Shown here in pieces: positions 1 through 6,465 of a DNA stretch of 11,594 nt. The translations under genes were made by a program, and so were the position numbers. The stretch covers positions 1-11,594 of the forward strand of contig DATKPK010000085.1 of the NCBI GenBank assembly GCA_035524095.1, in the 5' to 3' direction. Below the pieces are notes generated by a model. The model was given only the letters and a program-made list of their open reading frames with translations. It did no database searches and had not been told where the DNA came from. How positions within the stretch are numbered: position 1 is the stretch's first letter; every line of letters starts with the position of its first letter. Origin of the DNA: DATJUF01 sp035524095. Lineage in GTDB: Bacteria > Desulfobacterota > Binatia > Binatales > Binataceae.

Positions 1-1
1 C

Positions 2-154
2 ACTGCTTCCACGCGCGCCAGCCTCGAGGAGGTCGAGCGCGATCACATCATCCGCGTCCTCGCCGATTCACTGACTCTCGAAGATGCCGCCGAAACCCTC
101 GGCGTCGACGTCTCAACCCTCTGGCGCAAACGCAAACGCTATAAAATCGACTAG
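2..154 (+). CDS. NtrC-family sigma-54 response regulator, C-terminal fragment
   Basis: Only the last 50 codons are in the window; the gene starts before position 1 and ends at TAG 152-154. The fragment reads as a Fis-type (HTH_8) DNA-binding domain: an acidic helix (LEEVERDHIIRVLADS), then a helix-turn-helix (LEDAAETLGVDVSTLWRKRK) and a basic tail ending RYKID. In the NtrC family this domain follows a receiver and an AAA+ sigma-54 activator module and binds enhancer sites, so the complete protein probably activates sigma-54 promoters. From memory the tail resembles AlgB-like members, but this cannot be confirmed from the fragment. Its target genes are not visible, and no convincing -24/-12 promoter serves the genes in this window. 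The next gene is convergent, 28 bp away. Confidence 0.85.
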   Translation, partial: TASTRASLEEVERDHIIRVLADSLTLEDAAETLGVDVSTLWRKRKRYKID

Positions 155-165
155 ACGCAACCCCG

Positions 166-179
166 CAAATGCGACCCAG
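166..179 (+). repeat. 14-bp repeat CAAATGCGACCCAG, left copy
   Basis: The motif lies 11 nt after the stop of the NtrC-type gene. Its exact reverse complement occurs at 9997-10010, 7 nt after the stop of the SGNH hydrolase read on the minus strand. The two copies therefore have the same orientation relative to the gene they follow, and the match continues as NNGCT on the downstream side. The function is unknown and a chance match is possible. Confidence 0.45.
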
Positions 180-182
180 TCG

Positions 183-656
183 CTAAGTCTTTGTGCGCAC
201 CGCGACCCATTCCTCGTCAGTTTCGCTCAGTTCTCTGACTATCAGGTCGTGAAATATCAAATTGAAATTGTGCCCATTCGTCTCAATTCTGACTTCATGC
301 ATCGGCTTACCCAAGCGAATGGCCCATTCCTCGGCATCCATTGAGCCATTTATATATCTGCCTCCTGGATAGGCGTCTAACTCCCGTACACCCCAAACAT
401 GACCCTCGGGACAGCCGGCGCCTTCCCATGCGGAATAATCCGTATAGATATCCTTCCATGATTTCCGCCAGTTCTGATCCGACACAGACGTCGTAATCGT
501 AACCGAAGTGCAGTGACTGAAGCGGTAAAGGAATTGATCCTCTCTCGCGGCCACCACGACATCATAGTCACGGCCAAAGCGCGCGAAGCCGTGCCTGAGA
601 ATTCCGCTGTCGTATAAAGGATTTTCAAGCGCCTTGCGAATCTCATTCTCAGTCAT
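183..656 (-). CDS. YxiG-like protein of unknown function
   Basis: A small soluble protein of 157 aa with no signal peptide or membrane segment. The N-terminus (MTENEIRKALENPLYDSGILRHGF) and the middle (FGRDYDVVV..., YRFSHC, TSVSDQNWRKSW) recall, from memory, the Bacillus YxiG-like family, a poorly characterised group sometimes found near polymorphic-toxin or immunity loci. The C-terminal half has a motif-rich stretch: PGGRYINGS, AEEWA, then MHEVRIETNGHNFNLIFHDL. The biochemical role is unknown. The ATG at 656 was chosen because family similarity begins there. The frame stays open to an ATG at 725, giving a 180-aa version, but AGGA there abuts the start with no spacer. No start has a good Shine-Dalgarno sequence. 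The coding sequence looks more AT-rich than its neighbours, which could mean transfer. It sits alone between a convergent regulator and the hairpin ending the next operon. Confidence 0.7.
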   Translation of the reverse strand: MTENEIRKALENPLYDSGILRHGFARFGRDYDVVVAAREDQFLYRFSHCTSVTITTSVSDQNWRKSWKDIYTDYSAWEGAGCPEGHVWGVRELDAYPGGRYINGSMDAEEWAIRLGKPMHEVRIETNGHNFNLIFHDLIVRELSETDEEWVAVRTKT

Positions 657-767
657 TTTCAGAAGTAGCGTCCCGCTGTAGATCAGAAACCGGCCCATGC
701 CAGCATTAGGCATCGCCTCAGCCATTCCTGTGTTTTGAGCTTGACGTCGGCCAGTATGTCGTCCCGA

Positions 768-799
768 AGGCTGCGGACTGATTACTCAGTCCGCAGCCT
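768..799 (-). terminator. Perfect 14-bp hairpin after the five-gene minus operon
   Basis: AGGCTGCGGACTGA (768-781) and TCAGTCCGCAGCCT (786-799) are exact reverse complements around a 4-nt loop. The hairpin begins 9 nt beyond the stop of the last NIPSNAP gene, where a transcription terminator is expected. On neither strand is it followed by a long T run; on the minus strand only TT follows. It may be a non-canonical terminator or an mRNA 3' end stabiliser. The structure is certain, the function inferred. Confidence 0.7.
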
Positions 800-808
800 C
801 GCAATCCC

Positions 809-1099
809 TCACCCGATCGGCAGCTTCGTCAGCAACGTAAACACTTCGTCCTCGATTATCTCTGCGATCTTCGGCCCATGCTTATGCAACTCAGCATCGC
901 CCATCGCCGCAGCGATCGCCGCCTCATTCGGCAGTTCCCAGAAATCCACGACCGTATTCAGCCGTCCAACGACTGCCGCGTAACTTCCGACCAGCTTCCA
1001 TCCATGCTTGCCCACTACCGGCAGCAATTCGCCGATCAGATTCGTGAAATCCTGAAGCTTCCCAGCACGCAACTTGATTGACGCCTGCAAATAGACCAT
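809..1099 (-). CDS. NIPSNAP-like dimeric alpha/beta-barrel protein (copy A)
   Basis: A 96-aa soluble protein of the NIPSNAP type (ferredoxin-like, dimeric alpha/beta-barrel fold). It has an N-terminal strand (MVYLQASIKLRAGK), a helix, the conserved KHGWKLVGSYAAVVGRLNTVVDFWELP segment in which the W..G core and V..FWE strand are typical, a second helix, and a strand ending TLLTKLPIG. Family members are small and act as dimers; their roles are mostly unknown, some accompanying oxygenases. The start has a strong Shine-Dalgarno (GGAGGA) about 7 nt upstream. It is the last gene of the cluster, 65 nt after copy B, and matches copy B at about 62 of 96 residues without gaps, so it comes from tandem duplication. 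No catalytic residue can be assigned. Confidence 0.85.
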   Translation of the reverse strand: MVYLQASIKLRAGKLQDFTNLIGELLPVVGKHGWKLVGSYAAVVGRLNTVVDFWELPNEAAIAAAMGDAELHKHGPKIAEIIEDEVFTLLTKLPIG

Positions 1100-1164
1100 T
1101 AATCATTCCTCCGTTTCTATGCCTTCCAAATTATTCGACTCGATCGATCACGAGTTCGTCACCC

Positions 1165-1455
1165 TCAACCAATTGGCAGTTTGGTCAGCAACGTTAGTAC
1201 TTCATCCTCAACGATTTCCGCGATCCGCGGCCCTGACTTCGCGAATTCCGGGTCCGATAACAGAGCTGTGACCGCTTCGGCATTCGGCACTTCCCACAGG
1301 TCAACCGCGCTATTCAACCGTCCGACAGCCGCCGCAAAGCTTCCCACCAGCTTCCATCCATGCTTGTTTAGAGATGGCATCAAGTCGTTCAGCAGTTTGA
1401 CGAACTCTTGTTGCTTCCCTGGATACAACTTAATCGACGCCTGCAAATACATCAT
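1165..1455 (-). CDS. NIPSNAP-like dimeric alpha/beta-barrel protein (copy B)
   Basis: A 96-aa protein with the same length and fold as copy A, including KHGWKLVGS near residue 31, VDLWEVPN near 51 and the identical C-terminus TLLTKLPIG. The frame is open back to a TTG at 1470, but the ATG at 1455 was chosen: it aligns with the start of copy A and has GGAGGA 7 nt upstream, whereas the TTG lies within that ribosome-binding site. The differences lie mainly in the two helices (residues 11-30 and 61-75), while the strands are conserved. That is what one would expect of copies that keep the barrel and dimer face but vary the exposed or pocket surface. It lies 49 nt downstream of the LLM oxidoreductase and is presumably cotranscribed with it. 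The biochemical role is unknown. Confidence 0.85.
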   Translation of the reverse strand: MMYLQASIKLYPGKQQEFVKLLNDLMPSLNKHGWKLVGSFAAAVGRLNSAVDLWEVPNAEAVTALLSDPEFAKSGPRIAEIVEDEVLTLLTKLPIG

Positions 1456-1504
1456 TCTTTTGTCCTCCAATCTTTGTGTATCTAATTCTTGCTATTGCGA
1501 CCGC

Positions 1505-2380
1505 CTACCGCAGTCCCGCCGCCGTCGCGACGGCGCCTTCCAGCTCTCGTATCGCCTTGATTCCGTCCCCATTCGCCGACCCCGCCGCCGCCACTACCAC
1601 CCGCGTTATACCCGCTTCGCGATATTGCTTGAGCGTATCCGCCGTCGGCGCCGCGCCGCCCATCAGCAAAACCCCGAATTCCAGTTTCTCTGGATCGCGC
1701 CCGTATTCTTCCTTCGCCATCTTCTTAATCTGGGGAATACATTCGCGCGCTTTTTCCGGACTCAACCCGCCCGGACACCATCCGTCTCCATATCGCGCTA
1801 CCCGCTTCAGTGCATATTTCGGATCATGGGCGCCAATTAGTATTGGCGGCGTCGGCTTCTGGATCGGCTTCGGCCCCAGCTTGACCGGAGGAAATTTGAC
1901 GATCTCTCCCTCGTATGACGCCACTTCCTTCGTCCACAGTTCGCGCAACGCCTCGACCGACTCTCGCAGATGCCGCCACCGCTGTGTGAACTCCACCCCC
2001 ATAATTCGCGCTTCCTCTGGAAACCATCCCGCGCCGACGCCCAGGATCAATCTTCCTTTCGAGAAATGATCAATCGAAGCAGCCGCCTTCGCTGTCTCGA
2101 TTACATTCCTTTCAGGCAGCAGGCAGATTCCCGTGCCTAGCTTAATCTTTGACGTCGTGGTAGCAGCCATCGCCAGCGCGACGAAAGGATCGATCAGGTA
2201 GCCGTAAAATTCCGGTACCTTCCCATCTTTCGATCGTGGATAGTAAGTCGCGTAGCTCGCGGGCAGCACCAGATGCTCCGCCGTCCAGAAGGATTCAAAG
2301 CCGATCTTTTCCGCCTCCCGCGCGATCGCTCCCGGATTTCCCGAATACTCAGTGAGAAACGCTAATACTCCGATCTTCAT
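1505..2380 (-). CDS. LLM-class F420/flavin-dependent oxidoreductase (TIGR03619-like)
   Basis: A 291-aa luciferase-like monooxygenase-fold (TIM barrel) enzyme with the usual family length. It starts MKIGVLAFLTEY, has FESFWTAEHLVLP near 28-40, KIKLGTGICLLPERN near 78-92, the helix IETAKAAASIDHFSKGRL, then GVGAGWFPEEARIMG near 114-128 and PPILIGA near 178-184. This pattern is typical of the F420-dependent TIGR03619 group, which uses reduced F420 (some relatives use FMNH2) for hydride transfer to, or oxidation of, a wide range of small organic molecules. The cofactor cannot be proved here and no F420 biosynthesis gene is in the window. It is cytoplasmic with no signal peptide. A strong ribosome-binding site (GGAAGGAGG, 5 nt spacer) supports the start. 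It lies 62 nt downstream of a second, divergent LLM enzyme. The substrate is unknown. Confidence 0.9.
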   Translation of the reverse strand: MKIGVLAFLTEYSGNPGAIAREAEKIGFESFWTAEHLVLPASYATYYPRSKDGKVPEFYGYLIDPFVALAMAATTTSKIKLGTGICLLPERNVIETAKAAASIDHFSKGRLILGVGAGWFPEEARIMGVEFTQRWRHLRESVEALRELWTKEVASYEGEIVKFPPVKLGPKPIQKPTPPILIGAHDPKYALKRVARYGDGWCPGGLSPEKARECIPQIKKMAKEEYGRDPEKLEFGVLLMGGAAPTADTLKQYREAGITRVVVAAAGSANGDGIKAIRELEGAVATAAGLR

Positions 2381-2442
2381 GGCCGCCTCCTTCCGTCAAT
2401 TATCTATTCCTATTGCTTTCAGCTGCTACTGACTATTCTCTG

Positions 2443-3279
2443 TTAATTTCCGATCAGCTTTCGCCCATTTTGCTCGATTCCCTCGATCATCTCTTCGATC
2501 GTTCGCGCCCTCGGCGCAATGATCACTCGCCCGACGCCGAGATCTTCGTATCGCCGTACCAAATCCCGATCGGCTACCGCCGCCTTCGGCGTAATACTCA
2601 CTTCGACCTCTTCGAACCGCCGTCCATGCCACTCGCACGCGACACGAATTCCCTCGATACATGTACGCGCCGCTTCCAGGTCGAGCCCGTAGCCATACCA
2701 TCCGTCGCCTAGTCTCGCCGTCCGGCTGAATGCGAATTCCGACTTCCCGCCAAATATGATTGGTATTCGCGGCTGTTGCACCGGCCTCGGTTCCGCCCGT
2801 ACACCGCTGACGTTGAAATATCGTCCGTGAAATGCGCCGCCGCACCAAAGCGCACGCATCACGCCAATCGCTTCCTCGGCCCGCCGCCCCTTATGGTCAA
2901 ATGGCACCCCGACGGCCGCGAACTCGAATTCTAGATTCCCAATCCCGAACCCACAGATGAATCGGCCGCCGCTCACCACATCCACCGACGCCAGTTGTTT
3001 CGCAAGCACCACCGGATTCCGCAAGGGTAATATTATGATGCCGGTGCCGAAGCGCAGCCGCCGCGTATGAGCGGCTGCAAACGCGATCGCTACCGTTAAA
3101 TCAACGAATTCGGTCCGTGGCGGCATCGGCGACTCCGCCGTCTGCGGGTCCGCCTGCACGATATGTTCTCCGCCCCAAAAGCTCTCGAAGCCTGCCTCTT
3201 CAGCCGTCCGTGCCGCCTCTGCAACTGCCCGCGCGGTCACGCACGGCCGCATATTAATGCCGAAGAGCCCGATCTTCAT
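2443..3279 (-). CDS. LLM-class F420/flavin-dependent oxidoreductase, second type
   Basis: A 278-aa luciferase-like TIM-barrel enzyme. Visible family motifs are MKIGLFGINMRP, FESFWGGEHIV near 31-41, RLRFGTGIIILPLRNP near 74-89, LAKQLASVDVVSGGRF near 92-107, FGIGNLEFEFAAVGVPFDHKGRRAEEAI and PIIFGGKSE near 173-181, with RTARLGDGWYGYG near 186-198. It differs clearly from the neighbouring LLM protein. The usual GxGxGW.xEE loop is replaced by GFGIGNLEFEF, so substrate or cofactor contacts may differ. The start is fixed by an in-frame TAA 4 codons upstream, yet there is no clear Shine-Dalgarno sequence. Translation may depend on the purine-rich leader (minus strand of 3325-3357) or on EthD translation. 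It probably belongs to one transcript with the other cluster genes. The substrate is unknown. Confidence 0.88.
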   Translation of the reverse strand: MKIGLFGINMRPCVTARAVAEAARTAEEAGFESFWGGEHIVQADPQTAESPMPPRTEFVDLTVAIAFAAAHTRRLRFGTGIIILPLRNPVVLAKQLASVDVVSGGRFICGFGIGNLEFEFAAVGVPFDHKGRRAEEAIGVMRALWCGGAFHGRYFNVSGVRAEPRPVQQPRIPIIFGGKSEFAFSRTARLGDGWYGYGLDLEAARTCIEGIRVACEWHGRRFEEVEVSITPKAAVADRDLVRRYEDLGVGRVIIAPRARTIEEMIEGIEQNGRKLIGN

Positions 3280-3324
3280 GCGCGACCATTAGCACGGCCT
3301 TATGCTCGCGCGCACGCTTCGCCG

Positions 3325-3357
3325 TCTCTCCTTTTTCTTCTTCCTCCACCCTCTCTT
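3325..3357 (-). other. Purine-rich tract in the leader between EthD and LLM genes
   Basis: On the minus (transcribed) strand, 32 of 33 bases are purines, with GGAGG and AAGGAGA within. It lies in the 118-nt untranslated gap between the EthD stop (3398) and the LLM start (3279), about 45 nt before the start. It could serve as a ribosome standby site or an mRNA stability element, or be unconstrained sequence. No ORF using it was credible. Confidence 0.4.
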
Positions 3358-3397
3358 ATTCAGCCAACCACTAACCGCAGCCGCCGCCCGTTGTTTT

Positions 3398-3718
3398 CTA
3401 GTCGCGCTCCCATCCGACCCCCGCCTGAATCGTAACCCCGAATCGCGCGACCATTTTACCCGCGTCCTCCCGCATCGCCCGCCATTGCGACGATTCGCTT
3501 GCCCGCGCCAGCTGCTCCGGACCGTCGAATAATAATTCCGCCACGCGATGGAACGGCGCCGCCGCACCGTCCAGCCCTTGCTCCATCTTCGTCAGTATCA
3601 ATTTCCGCAGATGCGGCACCTTGCGCGCCAGCGGCACATGCGTCTCCCAGTAATATTTCTCGAAAGCCTCGATCTCCCCCGGCTTCGGTAATCCCCAGTA
3701 GCCTACGACCTTGTACAT
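3398..3718 (-). CDS. EthD-family protein (dimeric alpha/beta-barrel)
   Basis: A 106-aa soluble protein of the EthD family. It begins with a strand (MYKVVGYWGLPKPGE), followed by the family hallmark FEKYYWETHVPLARKVPHLRKLI near 19-41, then FHRVAELLFDGPEQLARASESSQWRAMREDAGK, typical of EthD-like ferredoxin folds, and a C-terminal strand. EthD was first found with ethyl tert-butyl ether degradation enzymes; related proteins include small cyclases and decarboxylases, but most have no known reaction. The ATG has GGAGGT 11 nt upstream. It is the first gene of the minus-strand cluster, so the operon promoter should lie in 3719-4012. Association with two LLM oxidoreductases and two NIPSNAP proteins, which share its fold class, suggests oxidation of a small organic molecule. 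That is inference from context. Confidence 0.85.
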   Translation of the reverse strand: MYKVVGYWGLPKPGEIEAFEKYYWETHVPLARKVPHLRKLILTKMEQGLDGAAAPFHRVAELLFDGPEQLARASESSQWRAMREDAGKMVARFGVTIQAGVGWERD

Positions 3719-4012
3719 GCCAGACCAAACCTCCGCTTACAGCTTGGGCTTGCCATGCGATCACCCGCAAGAGTCTCCTCGCGGCAAAATGCCCGTAACT
3801 TGATTTTATCTCATGACCCGCGCTCGCGGGCTGCACACTCACTGTTTCTGCCGCATCTAGACGCTCTCGCGCACTTTTCCAACGCCCGCGTCTCGGGCTT
3901 CTCAACTATGCCTCGCATGACGTTTTGATTGCTCAGCTTGCTTCGTCTTCAGCGACGCGACAGCATTCAACCAAAGCCCAATTCGGTTCCCCAAGGGAAC
4001 CCGCGGATTATC
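3719..4012. promoter_or_regulatory. Divergent intergenic region between the two operons
   Basis: These 294 bases separate the start of the EthD operon (minus) from the phosphoketolase operon (plus), so both promoters are expected here. No strong sigma-70 or sigma-54 promoter stands out. The best minus-strand candidate is TTGGAA, 17 nt, then TAGATG (about 3852-3880), a weak 7/12 match. Visible inverted repeats are CCCGCG-CT-CGCGGG (3817-3830), GCCCG-N5-CGGGC (3884-3898) and GGTTCCC-CAA-GGGAACC (3985-4001). The first two could be operators or leader hairpins. No credible gene lies here: the phosphoketolase frame is open upstream to a TTG at 3929, but that extension lacks family similarity. Confidence 0.55.
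3985..4001 (+). promoter_or_regulatory. Hairpin covering the putative phosphoketolase Shine-Dalgarno
   Basis: GGTTCCC (3985-3991) and GGGAACC (3995-4001) form a perfect 7-bp stem with a CAA loop. The only Shine-Dalgarno-like bases before the phosphoketolase ATG at 4013 (AAGGGAA, 3993-3999) lie in the loop and right arm. Folding would hide them; alternatively the palindrome could be a protein-binding operator. Regulatory function is inferred. Confidence 0.4.
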
Positions 4013-6406
4013 ATGGCGAATGATCTAGGCTCAGTCGTTTCGAAGAATGTTCTCAGCAAGGACGAATTGCGGAAGATCGACGCCTACTGGCGTGCCTGCA
4101 ATTATCTCTGCGTCGGGATGCTCTATCTTCACGAAAACCCTCTATTGCGCGAGCCCTTAAAGACCGAACACATCAAGGAACGGTTGCTCGGGCATTGGGG
4201 CTCCGACCCCGGCCAGACCTTCGTCTGGGTTCACCTCAATCGCGTCATCAAAAGGTACGGCCTCGACGTAATGTATATCTCCGGACCCGGCCACGGCGCC
4301 CCCGCAATCCTCGCCAATTCCTATCTCGAAGGTGTCTATTCTGAAGTCTATCCCGATCGCAGCCAGGACGCCGCCGGGATGCGCAAGTTATTCAAGTCCT
4401 TCTCATTTCCAGGTGGTGTCGGCAGCCATTGTACCCCCGAAACCCCCGGCTCCATCCACGAGGGTGGTGAACTAGGATACGCGCTCTCTCATGGCTTCGG
4501 CGCCGTTTTCGACAACCCCAACCTCCTCGTCGCCGCAGTCATTGGCGATGGCGAGGCCGAAACTGGTCCGCTCGCTACCTCGTGGCACTCGAATAAGTTT
4601 CTGAACCCTATTCGCGACGGCGCAGTTCTCCCGATCCTTCATCTCAATGGCTACAAAATAGCTAATCCTAGTATCTTGGCGCGCATCCCCCGCGACGAGC
4701 TCGATAGCCTGTTCGTCGGTTATGGCTATAGTCCCTACACCGTCGAAGGTGACGATCCCGCTCTCGTCCATCAACAAATGGCTGCGACGCTCGAACACTG
4801 CATCAACCAAATCAAATCGATTCAGGACCATGCCCGCCAGACCAATTCGGCTGCCCGTCCGCGATGGCCTATGATAATCCTCCGCACCCCCAAGGGCTGG
4901 ACCTCGCCGAAGCTGATCGATGGCCGTCACGTCGAGAACTTCTGGCGCGCCCATCAAGTCCCCATCACCGATCCACGTTCCAATCCTGAGCATCTCAAGC
5001 TGGTCGAGCAGTGGATGCGCAGTTACAAGCCCGAAGATCTGTTCGATGAAGCCGGCCGTCTATTGCCCGAATTACGCGAACTCGCCCCGGAGGGAACTAA
5101 ACGTATCAGCGCTAATCCTCACGCCAACGGCGGATTGCTACGCAAACCTCTCAAAATGCCCGACTTTCGCGATTATGCAGTCCGCGTCGAGCACCCTGCC
5201 CGTGAGGACGCCCAGAATACCTACATCATGGGCCAGTTCCTGCGCGACGTGATGCGCAACAACATGACTTCGTTCCGCGTCTTCGGTCCCGACGAAACGG
5301 CTTCCAATCGTCTCCAGGCCATCTATGAAGTCACCAAAAAAACTTGGCTCGACGAAATCAAGCCCGAAGATATTGACGGTACCGAACTCGCCCATGACGG
5401 CCGCGTAATGGAGATGCTCAGCGAGCACACTCTCGAAGGCTGGATGGAAGGCTATCTCCTCACTGGCCGCCATGCGCTCTTCTCGACCTACGAGGCATTC
5501 GCCCACATCATCGACTCGATGGTCAATCAGCACGCCAAATGGCTTGAGAAGTGCAAAACTGAAGTCGAATGGCGTGCTCCGATCTCCTCCGCGAACATAC
5601 TCATTAGCTCTACTGTATGGCGCCAGGACCACAACGGCTTTACTCATCAGGATCCCGGTTTCATCGACGTCGTCACCAACAAGAGCCCGTCTGTTACCCG
5701 AATCTATTTGCCGCCCGACGCCAACTGCCTGCTGAGCGTCACCGACCACTGCCTGCGCAGCGTCAATTACGTCAACGTTATCGTCGCCGACAAGCAGGCC
5801 CATCCGCAATTTCTGACGATGGACCAGGCGATCAAGCACTGCACCAAAGGCATCGGGCTGTGGGATTGGGCCTCCACCGATCAAGGCGTCGAGCCTGACG
5901 TCGTCATGGCATCTGCCGGCGACATCGCTACAATCGAAGCCTTGGCTGCCGTGGCGATTCTCCGTGAGCGCTTCCCCGACATAAAGATTCGCTTCGTCAA
6001 TGTCGTCGACCTCTTCACGATGGTGCCGCAAGCGGAGCATCCTCATGGCCTTTCGGATCGCGATTTCGCGAGCCTCTTCACCGCCGACAAGCCGATTATA
6101 TTTAACTTTCATGGCTATCCCTGGCTGATTCACAAGCTCGCCTACCGCCGTCCGAATCACGAGAACATGCATGTGCGTGGCTACAAAGAATTGGGCAGTA
6201 TCAACGCACCACTCGAACTGGCTATTTTCAACCAGACCGACCGTTTCGACCTGGCTATTGATGTGATCGACCGCGTCCCGCGCCTCCGCTCGACCGGCGC
6301 CCATACCAAGGATTGGCTCAAGGACCAGATCTGCGACAGTCTGAATTACGCGAATCATCACGGTGTCGACCGTCCCGAGGTTCGCGACTGGAAGTGGCCG
6401 TTCTAG
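4013..6406 (+). CDS. xfp: Phosphoketolase (xylulose-5-phosphate/fructose-6-phosphate)
   Basis: A 797-aa thiamine-diphosphate enzyme of normal family length. It cleaves xylulose-5-phosphate (and in many members fructose-6-phosphate) with inorganic phosphate to acetyl-phosphate plus glyceraldehyde-3-phosphate or erythrose-4-phosphate, in the cytoplasm. Conserved elements are GHWG (His61), GPGHGAP (His94), SHCTPETPGS and EGGELGYALSHGFG, the ThDP/Mg motif GDGEAETGPLATSWHSNK from residue 178, the HQVP histidine, FGPDETASNR, the glutamate in EGWMEGYLLTGRH, and VWRQDHNGFTHQDPG (His540, Asn541, His545), so the active site looks complete. The ATG at 4013 was preferred to TTG 3929 because similarity to known phosphoketolases begins at this N-terminus. 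The ribosome-binding region is weak and overlaps a hairpin. It is the first gene of the operon with pgm 59 nt downstream. Substrate preference between the two sugars cannot be read; the Pgi neighbour favours fructose-6-phosphate use. Confidence 0.97.
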   Translation: MANDLGSVVSKNVLSKDELRKIDAYWRACNYLCVGMLYLHENPLLREPLKTEHIKERLLGHWGSDPGQTFVWVHLNRVIKRYGLDVMYISGPGHGAPAILANSYLEGVYSEVYPDRSQDAAGMRKLFKSFSFPGGVGSHCTPETPGSIHEGGELGYALSHGFGAVFDNPNLLVAAVIGDGEAETGPLATSWHSNKFLNPIRDGAVLPILHLNGYKIANPSILARIPRDELDSLFVGYGYSPYTVEGDDPALVHQQMAATLEHCINQIKSIQDHARQTNSAARPRWPMIILRTPKGWTSPKLIDGRHVENFWRAHQVPITDPRSNPEHLKLVEQWMRSYKPEDLFDEAGRLLPELRELAPEGTKRISANPHANGGLLRKPLKMPDFRDYAVRVEHPAREDAQNTYIMGQFLRDVMRNNMTSFRVFGPDETASNRLQAIYEVTKKTWLDEIKPEDIDGTELAHDGRVMEMLSEHTLEGWMEGYLLTGRHALFSTYEAFAHIIDSMVNQHAKWLEKCKTEVEWRAPISSANILISSTVWRQDHNGFTHQDPGFIDVVTNKSPSVTRIYLPPDANCLLSVTDHCLRSVNYVNVIVADKQAHPQFLTMDQAIKHCTKGIGLWDWASTDQGVEPDVVMASAGDIATIEALAAVAILRERFPDIKIRFVNVVDLFTMVPQAEHPHGLSDRDFASLFTADKPIIFNFHGYPWLIHKLAYRRPNHENMHVRGYKELGSINAPLELAIFNQTDRFDLAIDVIDRVPRLRSTGAHTKDWLKDQICDSLNYANHHGVDRPEVRDWKWPF

Positions 6407-6465
6407 TTTTCAACGCTTGACGCGCCACCATTAACGGCAATCGCCCGCTAGGGCTGAGAAGCGCA

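Noticed and set aside
1139..1156. Small inverted repeat between the two NIPSNAP genes
   Set aside because: Only 5 bp can pair around an 8-nt loop, which is expected by chance in this sequence.
1181..2069. Two long plus-strand frames (1181-1840 and 1476-2069)
   Set aside because: They are antisense shadows of the LLM and NIPSNAP genes, low-complexity (Arg/Ser/Pro-rich) and without ribosome-binding sites.
3929..4012. 28-residue N-terminal extension of phosphoketolase from TTG 3929
   Set aside because: The extension has no family similarity, uses a rare start and runs through the GGTTCCC hairpin; the ATG at 4013 gives the normal length.
5138..6361. A 407-codon open frame antisense to the phosphoketolase gene
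   Set aside because: It lies wholly inside a clearly conserved gene on the opposite strand, its translation shows no recognisable domain, and such long antisense frames are common in GC-rich codon usage.
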